A stretch of DNA of 50,106 nucleotides from the NCBI RefSeq assembly GCF_000732535.1, contig NZ_APNK01000026.1:1-50106 (forward strand), read 5' to 3'. Source of the stretch: Salinisphaera hydrothermalis C41B8. GTDB lineage: Bacteria; Pseudomonadota; Gammaproteobacteria; Nevskiales; Salinisphaeraceae. The position numbers and the translations under genes are program-made. The notes beneath the pieces were generated by a model, which worked only from the letters and a program-made list of their open reading frames with translations, did not search any database and was not told where the DNA came from. The stretch's first letter is position 1. Every line of letters begins with the position of its first letter. Positions 33,495-46,273 of this stretch are shown here, in pieces.

Positions 33495-35277
33495 ATGAAT
33501 CAATCGCCCGTCCCCGACACTGATCACCAACCATCCTGCCGTCGTCCCGGCGCGCGGCCCAAGCTCAAGCGCGATCATAGCGACGGCGCCTTTCTCATCG
33601 GCCATCGCGGCCCGACGGCCGTGATCGCCGAGCCGGATCTGCGCTGTCTCGACCTCGTCGACTGTCCGCAGCTGGCCGAACTGGATCTCACCGGTTGCCG
33701 GCCCGACCTGCATCTGACGGTCCGCGGTTGCCCCGCGCTGTCGCTGATCCATCTGCCGCATGAGCCCGACACCGGCGCCATCGTCCATCTCGATTGCGGC
33801 GACGCCCGGCAGACGCTCCATATCCGGGGCCACCTGCACGGCCTCGACGCCTATATCGCCGGCCGGCCGTTCGCCACCCAAGCGCGCCGGGCGGGACAAG
33901 TATTGGTCAACGCCTATCTCGGCCCATGGGCCGAGGGTGAGGCCATCAAGGACCACGGCCTGGTCGTGCTGTGGGGCGATCTGCCGCGCCACCTGACGCT
34001 GGCTCACGATGCCGCCACGCGAGAGCTGATCGTGTTCGATACGCCGACGCTGGAAATCGTTGAAGCCGCTGTCTCTCTGGACGCGGTCAGCGTCACCGAT
34101 GCCCCGGCGCTGACCCGGGTGAACCTGTCGGGCGGTAGCCGTCGTTTCCGGGCCACCCGCGTGCCGGCGTTGTCGCAGCTGGCCGGCTACGGGCGGACGG
34201 CTGTGCTCGCCGCGGGCAGCGGGGCGGCCGGGCGGCTGACCGTGGATGGCGAGTGGCGGGCCCTGCGGCTGTCGGAGTCGCCGGTCACCGAACTGGCGGC
34301 CCCCCGGGTCGCCTCGATCGCGCTGATCCATTGCCCCGATCTGCGCTATGTCACCCGCGGCGAGGACACCGCCATCTCGGTGGTCGGGGCGACGCGCGCC
34401 GTGGGGCTGGGCATCGAGCGCCTGCGGTTGGATGCCAGCACGCTACGGCATCTCGCCCGGGCTGCCCGGGCCGGAGACACCGAGGCCGCGACCCTGCTCG
34501 GCGACTGGTGCGGTGAAGCGACCCATCCCCGCGGCTGGCTCGATGCCCTCGAAGTGTTCGCCGAATTGGCCGGCAAGGGCTTCGATCCGGCCTGGTTATG
34601 GGGGGCTGCGCTGTGGCCTGCATGCCCGGGCCAACCGGTCACTCGGCCCGGAAGAGCAGGCTCTTGACCCGGTCGATCTCGCGGTCAAACACTGGCACTG
34701 GGCCTTGCCGGACGATCTGGCCCAACGGGGCTGGAGTGCCGATCTGGTCCTGTGGCTGGCCTGCCGTCATCTGCCGTGGGCTGCCGGGTTCGAGCGCCTG
34801 CTGAAACGAAGCGGCCGGCCGCGACATCTGGCGACCCTGGCCCGGGTGTGCATGGATCCCACGCTTGATGCCGCCGACGCACGTCTTCTCGGCGACTGTC
34901 TGGAACAGGCTCTGTGGACCGCGAAGCCCGTGGTCGAGCAATCTCGACGTCACGGCGTCCAGCCGACCGAGCCACCACCGGCCAAGGATGAGCTGCTCTT
35001 CGTCGACCATTATCTGGAACCGATCTGGCCGTTGATCGTGGCCGAGCGCGATCAAGCGCTGTCGGTCGCACTCGCCTGCTATGTCGAACGACAGCTGCGC
35101 CCCGCGCAACAGATCCGGCCGCTCACTCGCCTGTTGCGGCTGGGGCTGACCGACGTGCGACCGACCCTCATGGCACTCGCCCGGCAGCTGCGCGAGGACG
35201 GCGAGCCCGACCGGGCGGGTGAGGCCATGGCGGCCGCGCTGTCGCCGGCCGCGCCGTCCCGGTTCGCCACCGCCTGA
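33495..35277 (+). pseudogene. Large repeat-containing protein split by a one-base shift in a G run
   Basis: The first part (33495 to about 34606; the frame is open from 33348) has leucine-rich-repeat-like strands such as LRCLDLVDCPQLAELDLTGC and LHLTVRGCPALSLI, and further beta-rich repeats. The frame must change at the run GGGGGG near 34600-34606; with one G fewer it reads WLWGLRCGLHARANRSLGPEEQ and continues without stop to 35277. The second part is helical (VDLAVKHWHWALPDDLAQRGW...). The whole would be about 594 residues. No named family. It stands immediately before the MoxR gene, so it is likely the third partner of the AAA+/VWA module. Homopolymer location means a sequencing error or phase variation is as likely as inactivation. 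Confidence 0.65.
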
Positions 35278-35336
35278 GTCACGCCATGCCATACCGACGC
35301 CGCCATCCTTCACCACTCACCGGAGCTTCTCCCGCC

Positions 35337-36470
35337 ATGCCCGAGACGCCGACCAACATCCTGCCCGCCGACGGCGCCACGCTGGCCCAGGCCGGGACCC
35401 TGATCGACCACCACCTGCGCAGCCTCTGGGCCCATCCGGAGTGCGCCCGCGCGATTCCGCCGATGATGCTCTGGGGCCCGCCGGGCGTGGGCAAGAGCAG
35501 CCTGATCCGGGACCTATGCAGCCGTCACGACATCGGCTTCGTCGATATCCGGCTGTCCCAGCGCGAACCCATCGATCTGCGCGGCCTGCCGGTGCCGCGG
35601 GGCGACGAGGTCCACTGGCTGCTGTCCGCCGAATGGCCGCGGGATCCCGATAGTCGCGGCATCATCCTGTTCGATGAACTGACCGCCGCCGATCGTAGTC
35701 TGCAGGTGGCCGCCTACGAACTGATTCTCGATCGGCGGCTGGGTGATCTCTACCAGGTCCCCGACGGCTGGTATATCTGTGCGGCCGGTAACCGCGCCAC
35801 CGACCGGGCGGTTGCGCTCAGTCTGTCGAGCGCCCTGGCCAATCGCTTCTGTCATCTCGATCTCGTGCCCGATCATGCGGCGTGGAAGCGCTGGGCTGTG
35901 GCCCACGGCGTGCATCCGGACGTCATCGCGTTTCTCGATTTCCGACCGGAAAGCTTTTTCGACATGGGCGGCGACGTGGAGCGGGGCTGGCCGAGCCCAC
36001 GCACTTGGGAACGCGTGAGCACCGCCGTGCAACTGGCCGACGAAGTCGGTCTGGATGCCGCCAGCCTGCGGTTGCAGATCACCGGCCTGGTCGGGCGCGG
36101 GGCCGCCACCGAGTTCCTGGCGTTTCGCAGCTGGGCCGACGACATCCCGGACGTCGCCGCTATGATGCGCGGTGAGGCCCGTATCCGGATTCCGGGCCGC
36201 GCCGATCAGCGTTACGCGCTGTGTGCAGCCATGGTGCATTACCTTTGGCAGGGTTCGGCCGACGACCGCGAACGCCTGATCATGGGGTTTTTCGACATCA
36301 GCGAACAGCTGCCGTCGGACTTCGCGGCCATGGCCATGGTCGATGCCCTGACGGGGCCGGACGACGCCACGACAAAGGTCCGCACCGATTGCCTGATGCG
36401 TCATGCGCGCTTCGAGCGCTGGACGCAACGCCACGGCGAGGCGTTTGTCGCCCATCAGGTGGCGGCATGA
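35337..36470 (+). CDS. MoxR-type AAA+ ATPase
   Basis: 377 residues from ATG 35337 (MPETPTNIL), with GGAG upstream. Walker A GPPGVGKSS (47-55), Walker B IILFDEL (109-115) and sensor 1 GNR (151-153) are intact, followed by a helical lid. Ends ATGA-overlapping with the next gene, a VWA protein. MoxR ATPases work with VWA partners as chaperones that assemble, activate or switch a client; MoxR-VWA pairs are also found in bacterial conflict systems. Confidence 0.88.
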   Translation: MPETPTNILPADGATLAQAGTLIDHHLRSLWAHPECARAIPPMMLWGPPGVGKSSLIRDLCSRHDIGFVDIRLSQREPIDLRGLPVPRGDEVHWLLSAEWPRDPDSRGIILFDELTAADRSLQVAAYELILDRRLGDLYQVPDGWYICAAGNRATDRAVALSLSSALANRFCHLDLVPDHAAWKRWAVAHGVHPDVIAFLDFRPESFFDMGGDVERGWPSPRTWERVSTAVQLADEVGLDAASLRLQITGLVGRGAATEFLAFRSWADDIPDVAAMMRGEARIRIPGRADQRYALCAAMVHYLWQGSADDRERLIMGFFDISEQLPSDFAAMAMVDALTGPDDATTKVRTDCLMRHARFERWTQRHGEAFVAHQVAA

Positions 36471-37681
36471 GCCGTGCGGAGACCGCCGTCCGTCTGCCGC
36501 GGGCGCCCGGACCGGAAGAGGCCGCACTCAAGCACAGCGCGGCCCGCCTCTGGGAAGCCGATCGTGCACAGTTGATGCTCCGCCAGCCATTCGTCGCCAT
36601 GCTCGCCATGCGGCTGGATCTCGTGCCGGTGGTCGACGACCGGCTCGACACCGCCTGTACCGACGGCGAACGGATCTTCGTCGATGCCCGTTTCCTGCAT
36701 GCGCTCAGTGCGGCCGACCGCGCGTTCGTGCTGGCGCACGAGGTCTGGCATTGTGCCGCCCGTCATCTGTTGCGTCGGGGCAGGCGCGAGGCCCGGCGCT
36801 GGAATGTGGCGGTGGATCAGGAAGTCAACGCGCTGCTGTGCGACGAAGGCCTGAGGTTGCCGCACGATTGTGTCTATCGGGCCGAGTGGCATGGCCTGAA
36901 TGCCGAGACCGTGTATACCCGGCTGGCCGATGACGAGACGGGTGACCTGGCCCGCGGGCGATCCGCCGATCAGCACGAGCTGCGAGTGGGATTCGGGGAA
37001 GGGGAGAGCGTCCGGGATCCCGACCTCGATTGTTTTGATACGAACGGCGACTGGGGCCAATGGCCGGCCCGGGTGGTCGCGGTGGCACAGCAGATCGAAC
37101 GCCAGCGCGGCGAAATGCCGGCCGGCATCGCGCAGCTGGTCGACGGCTATCGTCGCGCCGAAGTCCCCTGGCGCCGCGTGCTCGCTCGATTCGTCACGCG
37201 CACCCTCGGCGATGAGCGCCACTGGCTGCCGCCGAGCCGCCGCGGGATCTATCGGGGGTTGTATCTGCCGAGCCGGCGGGGCTGGCAACTGACGCTGACC
37301 GTGGGTATCGACACCAGCGGCAGCACGGCGCTCCATCTGCCGGCGTTCCTTGGCGAGTTGATCGGCTTGGCGGCCAGCTTCGGGCGTTACCGGCTGCGGC
37401 TGCTGTTCTGCGATGCCGCGATCCAGCACGAGCGCATCGTCTCCGACGATGCGCCCTGGGATCCGGCCGAGCTGGACTTCGCCGGTGGCGGCGGCACCTC
37501 GCTGACGCCGGTATTCGATCGGCTCGAAAGCGAAGCGCCGCCGGCGGCGCTGATCTATTTCACCGATGGCTACGGTCCGGCGCCACGGCAGGCGCCTGCT
37601 TACCCCGTTCTCTGGGCGCTGACGCCTGGCGGTCGGCGTCCGGCCGCATGGGGCGAGTCGCTATGGCTGGCCGAGTCTTGA
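36467..37681 (+). CDS. Metallopeptidase-plus-VWA-domain protein (DUF2201)
   Basis: 404 residues. N-terminal domain (about 20-200) contains HEVWHCAARH (91-100), an HExxH zinc site with a third histidine, as in zincin peptidases. The C-terminal domain is VWA-like with a MIDAS-type IDTSGS (about 282-287), FAGGGGTSLTPVF and IYFTDGYG. This is the DUF2201 architecture. Start ATG overlaps the MoxR stop, giving a 1:1 coupled pair. Probable job: a AAA+-gated protease or a metal-dependent adaptor, substrate unknown. Confidence 0.88.
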   Translation: MSRAETAVRLPRAPGPEEAALKHSAARLWEADRAQLMLRQPFVAMLAMRLDLVPVVDDRLDTACTDGERIFVDARFLHALSAADRAFVLAHEVWHCAARHLLRRGRREARRWNVAVDQEVNALLCDEGLRLPHDCVYRAEWHGLNAETVYTRLADDETGDLARGRSADQHELRVGFGEGESVRDPDLDCFDTNGDWGQWPARVVAVAQQIERQRGEMPAGIAQLVDGYRRAEVPWRRVLARFVTRTLGDERHWLPPSRRGIYRGLYLPSRRGWQLTLTVGIDTSGSTALHLPAFLGELIGLAASFGRYRLRLLFCDAAIQHERIVSDDAPWDPAELDFAGGGGTSLTPVFDRLESEAPPAALIYFTDGYGPAPRQAPAYPVLWALTPGGRRPAAWGESLWLAES

Positions 37682-37741
37682 GCGATGACCGCGCGCCATC
37701 CGGATTCACCCGTTACTCACCACCACACTTGAGACCCTTGC

Positions 37742-38197
37742 ATGTTCGAACGCTTCCGACACCCCGATCATATCGACCACACTTGGCATCAGTTTCAATG
37801 TGCCGTAGTCGACCAGACCATCGATACCCTCGAGCCGCTGGGATGGCGGGTCAAGGCTGGCCACGGTGGTACTTATCAGTCCGTCGGAGGCGCCGAAGTG
37901 CGCTATGTCGATATCCATGTGGCGGAACCGCGACGGGGTGGCCTTGGCTTCGTCATTGATGCGAAGCACTTCAAGGTGGCCCCGCTCAATCGGCACGAGC
38001 TCGACTCGACCGACGACTATCGCCGCCGGATGCGGGCCGCATTGGCGATTGTCGCGACCAGTTCGACCACGTCGATCCCGAGGTCGGTCTGGGATCAGGC
38101 CGCGCAAATGGATCGACTGCTGATCATGCCGGTAGACCGGGCCTACCCGCGCACACTCAAGAAGATTGCCCGGCAACTGCTCGGTGGCCGATCGTGA
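37742..38197 (+). CDS. PD-(D/E)XK-like nuclease candidate
   Basis: 151 residues. Likely active-site pattern: Asp57 in YVDIHV, then Asp73-Ala-Lys75 in GFVIDAKHFK, with QTIDTLEPLGWRVKAG before it and a helical C-terminus. The spacing and the beta-strand-like surroundings resemble small restriction-endonuclease-fold proteins. The family was not recognised with certainty, so nuclease activity is an inference from the motif. Lies 60 bases after the metallopeptidase/VWA gene in the same direction. Confidence 0.55.
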   Translation: MFERFRHPDHIDHTWHQFQCAVVDQTIDTLEPLGWRVKAGHGGTYQSVGGAEVRYVDIHVAEPRRGGLGFVIDAKHFKVAPLNRHELDSTDDYRRRMRAALAIVATSSTTSIPRSVWDQAAQMDRLLIMPVDRAYPRTLKKIARQLLGGRS

Positions 38198-38243
38198 GGT
38201 CGGGCCCTATTGATGCCTGTTTTTCAACATTTGGGAGGTTGAC

Positions 38244-39020
38244 ATGATCGGTGCCATTACCGGCGACATCGTCGGCTCGGTCTACGAGTTCGACAATCAC
38301 CGCGACAAGCGCTTTCCGCTGTTCCGGGAGGATGCTTTTTTCACCGACGATACCGTCCTGAGTGTGGCGCTGGCCGAGACGCTGATGCATGGCGGCGACT
38401 ATGGCGAGGCCATGCGGCGCTGGTACCGCCGCTACCCCGATGCCAGCTATGGCGGCATGTTCCGGCAATGGGCCAGGACCGACGACGCCGGGCCTTATTA
38501 CAGCTGGGGCAACGGTTCGGCCATGCGCGTCAGCCCGATCGGCTATGCCTTTGACGATCTGGAGTCGGTTCTGGACAAGGCGGCGGCCTCGGCCGCCCCC
38601 ACCCACGATCATCCGGAAGGCATCAAAGGCGCGCAGGCTGTCGCGGCAGCGATTCTCTGGGCCCGTCAGGGGCAGGACAAGGACACCATACGACGCGAAT
38701 GCGAGACGCGATTTGGCTATGATCTGGCCCCGTCACTCGCTGACATCCGGGCGGACTACGACTTCGATGTGTCCTGCCAAGGGACGGTGCCGCCGGCTAT
38801 CACCGCTTTTCTCGAGGCCGAGGATTTCGAGGATGCGATCCGCAATGCCATCTCGCTCGGCGGCGACAGCGACACACTGGCCTGCATCACGGGCGGGATC
38901 GCCGAGGCCTTCTACGGCGTGCCGCCGGAGATCGAGGCCGAGGCGTTCAAGCGTCTGGACCCGCCATTGGCCGACGTGGTCGCGGCGTTCCGGCAGCGCG
39001 TCATGACGGAGGCCCGCTGA
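38244..39020 (+). CDS. ADP-ribosylglycohydrolase family protein
   Basis: 258 residues, start after GGGAGG. Dimagnesium site residues are in GAITGDIVGS (3-12), TDDTV (34-38) and the late LGGDSDTLACITGGIAEAFYG. DraG-like enzymes remove ADP-ribose from arginine, DNA or other targets. Next to a putative nuclease and a phosphatase it may reverse or process an ADP-ribosyl mark belonging to this cluster; no ADP-ribosyltransferase is recognisable nearby. Stop overlaps the start of the next gene (TGATG). Confidence 0.92.
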   Translation: MIGAITGDIVGSVYEFDNHRDKRFPLFREDAFFTDDTVLSVALAETLMHGGDYGEAMRRWYRRYPDASYGGMFRQWARTDDAGPYYSWGNGSAMRVSPIGYAFDDLESVLDKAAASAAPTHDHPEGIKGAQAVAAAILWARQGQDKDTIRRECETRFGYDLAPSLADIRADYDFDVSCQGTVPPAITAFLEAEDFEDAIRNAISLGGDSDTLACITGGIAEAFYGVPPEIEAEAFKRLDPPLADVVAAFRQRVMTEAR

Positions 39021-39592
39021 TGCACTGGCGTACCAGCATCACGGATCCGCTACGTATCGACGCGGTCGATGTGCCGGGCACGAGTGCGCACATTGGCATG
39101 ACCCTATGCCCGGGCAAAACCTATCCCTGGGGGCGCCACGGCGCATGGCATCGGGATCTGGCAGTCGACCTCGCCGTGATCGAACACTGGGGTGCGCAGA
39201 CCCTGATCAGTCTGATCGAGGATCACGAATTCGAGACGCTCCAGGTGGCCGGGCTGGGCGAGGCCGCACAGGCCCGCGGACTGACTTGGCGGCACTGGCC
39301 GATTCGGGACCGAGATATTCCGGACGAGCGATTCGAGGCCGACTGGGCGGCGGATATCGACACCATTGCGAGCGACCTGCAAGCCGGGTGCTCGTTGGTG
39401 CTGCACTGTATGGGCGGACTGGGGCGCTCCGGCACGGTCGCGGCACGCCTGCTGACGTATTTCGGGCTGCCGGCCAGTGAAGCGGTCGAGCATGTGCGGG
39501 CCGCTCGGCCTGGCGCTATCGAAACCGGTCCGCAGTTGGAATACGTGTTGTCAGCAACCGCCATTCGGTCGGTTGACTTGCGAATGCGTTGA
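39020..39592 (+). CDS. Protein tyrosine / dual-specificity phosphatase
   Basis: 190 residues. Signature HCMGGLGRSGT with catalytic Cys130 and Arg136, and general-acid loop WPIRDRDIPD (Asp97/99). Resembles CDKN3/KAP-like cyclin-dependent kinase inhibitor 3 phosphatases found in bacteria. Coupled to the ADP-ribosylglycohydrolase by one-base overlap. Such pairs occur in accessory loci; the substrate could be phosphorylated protein or a nucleotide-derived phosphate. Confidence 0.9.
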   Translation: MHWRTSITDPLRIDAVDVPGTSAHIGMTLCPGKTYPWGRHGAWHRDLAVDLAVIEHWGAQTLISLIEDHEFETLQVAGLGEAAQARGLTWRHWPIRDRDIPDERFEADWAADIDTIASDLQAGCSLVLHCMGGLGRSGTVAARLLTYFGLPASEAVEHVRAARPGAIETGPQLEYVLSATAIRSVDLRMR

Positions 39593-39815
39593 TCGACTGG
39601 CATTGCGAATGCCGCGAACGTGAGCACGCTGAAACCGGGGATTACCAAACGACCTGAAGTAACGCAGTAACAAGGCATTCGATATCTTGCGAGTGAGGTG
39701 CCGGAGCGGGTAGTGCTGTGGATTGACAGGGATCTTGCCAATCATCTTGCTCGGAATTTCTTGGCCGGTGCTAAATAGCGCAGTACATTTGCCGTTACGT
39801 AGCTGGGGGAGACAA

Positions 39816-40010
39816 ATGGCGACGATCAAAGCCGCCACGGGGAGCTTGCGCGAAGATTCCGGCGTAAAAGAGGCACTTCGCGCTGTTGCCAGCCGTGAAT
39901 ATCACTCCATTGCGAATAGGGCCAAGGTGCGCGTGCTCGAGGACGACGCACACAAGGATATTGCAATGCCTGCGCACGACGAACGGCCGGGCATGAAAGA
40001 CAAAACATGA
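39816..40010 (+). CDS. Small protein coupled to the SNF2 helicase gene
   Basis: 64 residues (MATIKAATGSLREDSGVKEALR...) from ATG 39816, with GGGGAG seven bases upstream; earlier starts in the frame lack a site. Hydrophilic, no membrane segment, mixed charge. Its stop overlaps the start of the helicase gene (ATGA), so it is translated with it. The family is not recognised. Position suggests a regulator or a subunit of the restriction-like system. Confidence 0.6.
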   Translation: MATIKAATGSLREDSGVKEALRAVASREYHSIANRAKVRVLEDDAHKDIAMPAHDERPGMKDKT

Positions 40011-42898
40011 CGATCACGGCTTATCACGCCAAGTACTACGCCTATGATTTGACCCGTCAGGCGCCACCGGGCGCGGCGGATCAGCTCTCCATGTCGCTGT
40101 TCGACGCATCGGTCGATCTGAATCCCCATCAGATCGAAGCCGCGATGTTCGCGTTGCAGTCACCGCTTTCTGAGGGTGTGGTCCTAGCGGATGAAGTGGG
40201 TCTCGGCAAAACCATCGAGGCGGGCATCGTGTTGTGCCAGCGCTGGGCCGAACGGCGTCGACGCCTGCTCGTGATCTGCCCGGCCGCAATCCGCAAGCAA
40301 TGGGCGACTGAGCTGCAAGAGAAGTTCAACCTGCCCGCCGTGGTGATGGACTCGCGGTCCTATAAACAATGCCAGCAGCAAGGACAGCCCCGCCCATTTG
40401 AGCAGTCGGCTGTTGTTCTGGTGTCCTACCACTACGCAGCGCGTATGCAGGACGACCTGCGCATGGTGCCCTGGGATCTGGTCGTCATCGACGAGGCGCA
40501 CAAACTACGTAACGCATACCGCCCAAGCAACAAGGTGGGGCAGGCCATCCGCTGGGCGACAGAAGGCCGCCGCAAGCTACTGCTTACCGCCACGCCGCTG
40601 CAGAACAGCCTGATGGAACTGTACGGTCTCGCGAGTCTGATTGACGATTACATTTTTGGTGATCCCAACGCCTTTCGCGCCGAGTACGTCAACGCAGGCG
40701 GCGATCTCGCTGGACTACGTCAGCGTCTGGCGGGTTTCTGCAAGCGCACCCTGCGGCAGGACGTTCTGGAGTACGTGCGTTACACGGAACGGCGGGCGCT
40801 CACCCAGCCGTTTCGCCCCACGGATGCCGAGCAAAAGCTGTACGACCGTATTTCCGAGTTCCTGCAAAAGGAAAATACCTACGCCATCCCGGATCGACAA
40901 CGCCACCTGATCGTGCTGATTCTCCGCAAGCTGATGGCGTCCAGCTCCCACGCTATCGCCGGTACGCTGGAAAAGCTCCGCGACCGGCTCGTTGATCTGC
41001 GCGACACCGAACAACTGGAACTCGACTGGAGTAGTGAACTGGTCGAAAGCGAGGAAATGGAAACCGAACTGCTCGACGAGTGGTTGCCATCGGAGGTGGC
41101 CGGGGAAACCGATGATGAAGGCAGCGGCAATCGTCCGGAGCCAAAAAAGCTGCGCGATGAAATCGACGAGATCGACAGCCTGGCCGAAGCGGCCCGTGCT
41201 ATCGGCGTCGACGCCAAGTCTCGCGCCTTGCTTACGGCACTGGGCGTTGGTTTCAAGGAAATGGCCCGTATGGGCGCGCGTGAGAAAGCGCTCATCTTCA
41301 CCGAATCGCGCCGTACGCAGGACTATCTCAAAGACTATCTTGAGCACAACGGCTATGCTGGCCAGGTGCTGCTGTTCAATGGCACCAATGCCGGCCCCGA
41401 GGCCAAAGGCATTTACGAAAATTGGGTCAGCCGAAACCAGGATAACGGCCGGGCCACCGGTTCCCGTGCCATCGACGCCCGTCTGGCTCTTGTGGAGCAT
41501 TTTCGCGACAACGCGCAGATCATGATCGCCACGGAGGCCGCCGCCGAAGGCATCAACCTGCAGTTCTGCTCGTTGGTGATCAACTACGACCTGCCCTGGA
41601 ACCCTCAGCGCATCGAGCAACGCATCGGACGTTGTCATCGCTATGGCCAGCAGCACGATGTGATCGTGGTCAACTTCCTCAACGAGCGCAATGAGGCTGA
41701 CCAGCGTGTCCACGAACTGTTGACGGAGAAATTCAATCTCTTCAACGGGCTTTTCGGCGCGTCTGATGAAGTCCTCGGCCAGATCGAATCCGGCGTGGAC
41801 TTCGAAAAACGCATCCTGACCATCTACCAGCAATGCCGCACCGCTGACGAGATTGAAACGGCCTTCCGCCAGCTTCAGGAAGAACTGGACGAGCAGATCC
41901 GGAATCGAATCGAGCGCACCCGCCGGACGCTGCTGGAGCATTTCGACGAAGACGTGCACGCTCGCCTGCGTCTGCAACTGGAAGACGCCGAGGCCCAGCT
42001 TGATCGGGTCGGTCAGCGATTTTGGCAGGTGACGTCGCATGTGCTGGATGGCCAGGCCTGTTTCGACGACGCGAATCTGGCGTTTGACCTTAAAGAGCCG
42101 CCAGTACCGGGAGTTCCCACTGGCCGTTACCACCTGATTTCCAAGACCCGTAGCGGGGAGCAGGGCGAGTCCCCGGACTACGGCTACTACCTGTATCGTC
42201 TCTCTCACCCGTTGGGTGAGCATGTGATCGAGACTGCCAAGAGCGAGCCCACCCCGGCCGCCGACTTGCGGTTCGACATCACCGCCCATGCGGGGCGCAT
42301 CGCTCTGGTGGAGGCACTCAAGGGGAAAGCCGGCTGGCTGACTCTGGCTCGGCTGACCATCGAGTCGTTCGAGACCGAAGAATACTTGCTGTTCTCCGGT
42401 ATCGACGACGATGGCCGCTCCTTGGACAATGAGACCTGCGCCAAGCTGTTCAATGTCGCCGCCGAGAACCGAGGCCCGATAGACCCGCCGGGTGAGGTGG
42501 AGCAAAGGCTCGCCGCCGAACTGGCTCAGCACCAACGCGCCACTGCGAACCGATCGCTGGAATCCAACAACCAGCACTTCAACGCCGCGCGGGAACGCCT
42601 GGAGCAATGGGCGGAAGACAAGATGCTAGCGACGGAAAAGACGCTCAAGGACACCAAGGAGCAGATCAAGGCCCTGCGCCGTCAGGCGCGCCAGGCCGAA
42701 ACCCTGGAAGAACAGCACCACATCCAGGAGAGCTTGAAGCAACTTGAGCAGCGCCAGCGCAAGCAACGCCGTGACATCTTTAAGGTGGAAGACGAGATTG
42801 AAGACCAGCGCGACCGCCTGATCGCGGCGCTGGAAAAGCGTCTGGCGCGCGACCAGCACAGAGAGCGCCTGTTCACGTTGCGCTGGTCTGTAGCCTAG
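40007..42898 (+). CDS. SNF2/RapA-type DNA translocase of the RM-like operon
   Basis: 963 residues. Motif I DEVGLGKT (62-69) and motif II DEAH (162-165), then motifs V-VI ([12 protein letters not shown] and [10 protein letters not shown]) at about 506-550, form an SNF2 ATPase engine. The C-terminal third has a long coiled coil (about 880-950, rich in Glu, Gln, Lys, Arg), likely for partner binding. Expected to move along double-stranded DNA. It is followed by the methyltransferase and Res-like helicase. Large antisense open frames here are shadows. Confidence 0.93.
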   Translation: MTITAYHAKYYAYDLTRQAPPGAADQLSMSLFDASVDLNPHQIEAAMFALQSPLSEGVVLADEVGLGKTIEAGIVLCQRWAERRRRLLVICPAAIRKQWATELQEKFNLPAVVMDSRSYKQCQQQGQPRPFEQSAVVLVSYHYAARMQDDLRMVPWDLVVIDEAHKLRNAYRPSNKVGQAIRWATEGRRKLLLTATPLQNSLMELYGLASLIDDYIFGDPNAFRAEYVNAGGDLAGLRQRLAGFCKRTLRQDVLEYVRYTERRALTQPFRPTDAEQKLYDRISEFLQKENTYAIPDRQRHLIVLILRKLMASSSHAIAGTLEKLRDRLVDLRDTEQLELDWSSELVESEEMETELLDEWLPSEVAGETDDEGSGNRPEPKKLRDEIDEIDSLAEAARAIGVDAKSRALLTALGVGFKEMARMGAREKALIFTESRRTQDYLKDYLEHNGYAGQVLLFNGTNAGPEAKGIYENWVSRNQDNGRATGSRAIDARLALVEHFRDNAQIMIATEAAAEGINLQFCSLVINYDLPWNPQRIEQRIGRCHRYGQQHDVIVVNFLNERNEADQRVHELLTEKFNLFNGLFGASDEVLGQIESGVDFEKRILTIYQQCRTADEIETAFRQLQEELDEQIRNRIERTRRTLLEHFDEDVHARLRLQLEDAEAQLDRVGQRFWQVTSHVLDGQACFDDANLAFDLKEPPVPGVPTGRYHLISKTRSGEQGESPDYGYYLYRLSHPLGEHVIETAKSEPTPAADLRFDITAHAGRIALVEALKGKAGWLTLARLTIESFETEEYLLFSGIDDDGRSLDNETCAKLFNVAAENRGPIDPPGEVEQRLAAELAQHQRATANRSLESNNQHFNAARERLEQWAEDKMLATEKTLKDTKEQIKALRRQARQAETLEEQHHIQESLKQLEQRQRKQRRDIFKVEDEIEDQRDRLIAALEKRLARDQHRERLFTLRWSVA

Positions 42899-42959
42899 CG
42901 GCTAGAAAGTGCCCGATTCACCGACGAACCAATACGAGTCAATGGATAGAGACCCACGC

Positions 42960-46271
<3,312 letters not shown>

Positions 46272-46273
46272 GG

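Noticed and set aside
33432-34331. 299-codon minus-strand frame
   Set aside because: Antisense shadow of the repeat protein gene, Arg/Gly/Gln-rich without domain marks.
40715-42607. 630-codon open frame antisense to the SNF2 gene
   Set aside because: Shadow of a GC-rich coding frame; the plus-strand protein has all helicase motifs and the antisense translation has none.
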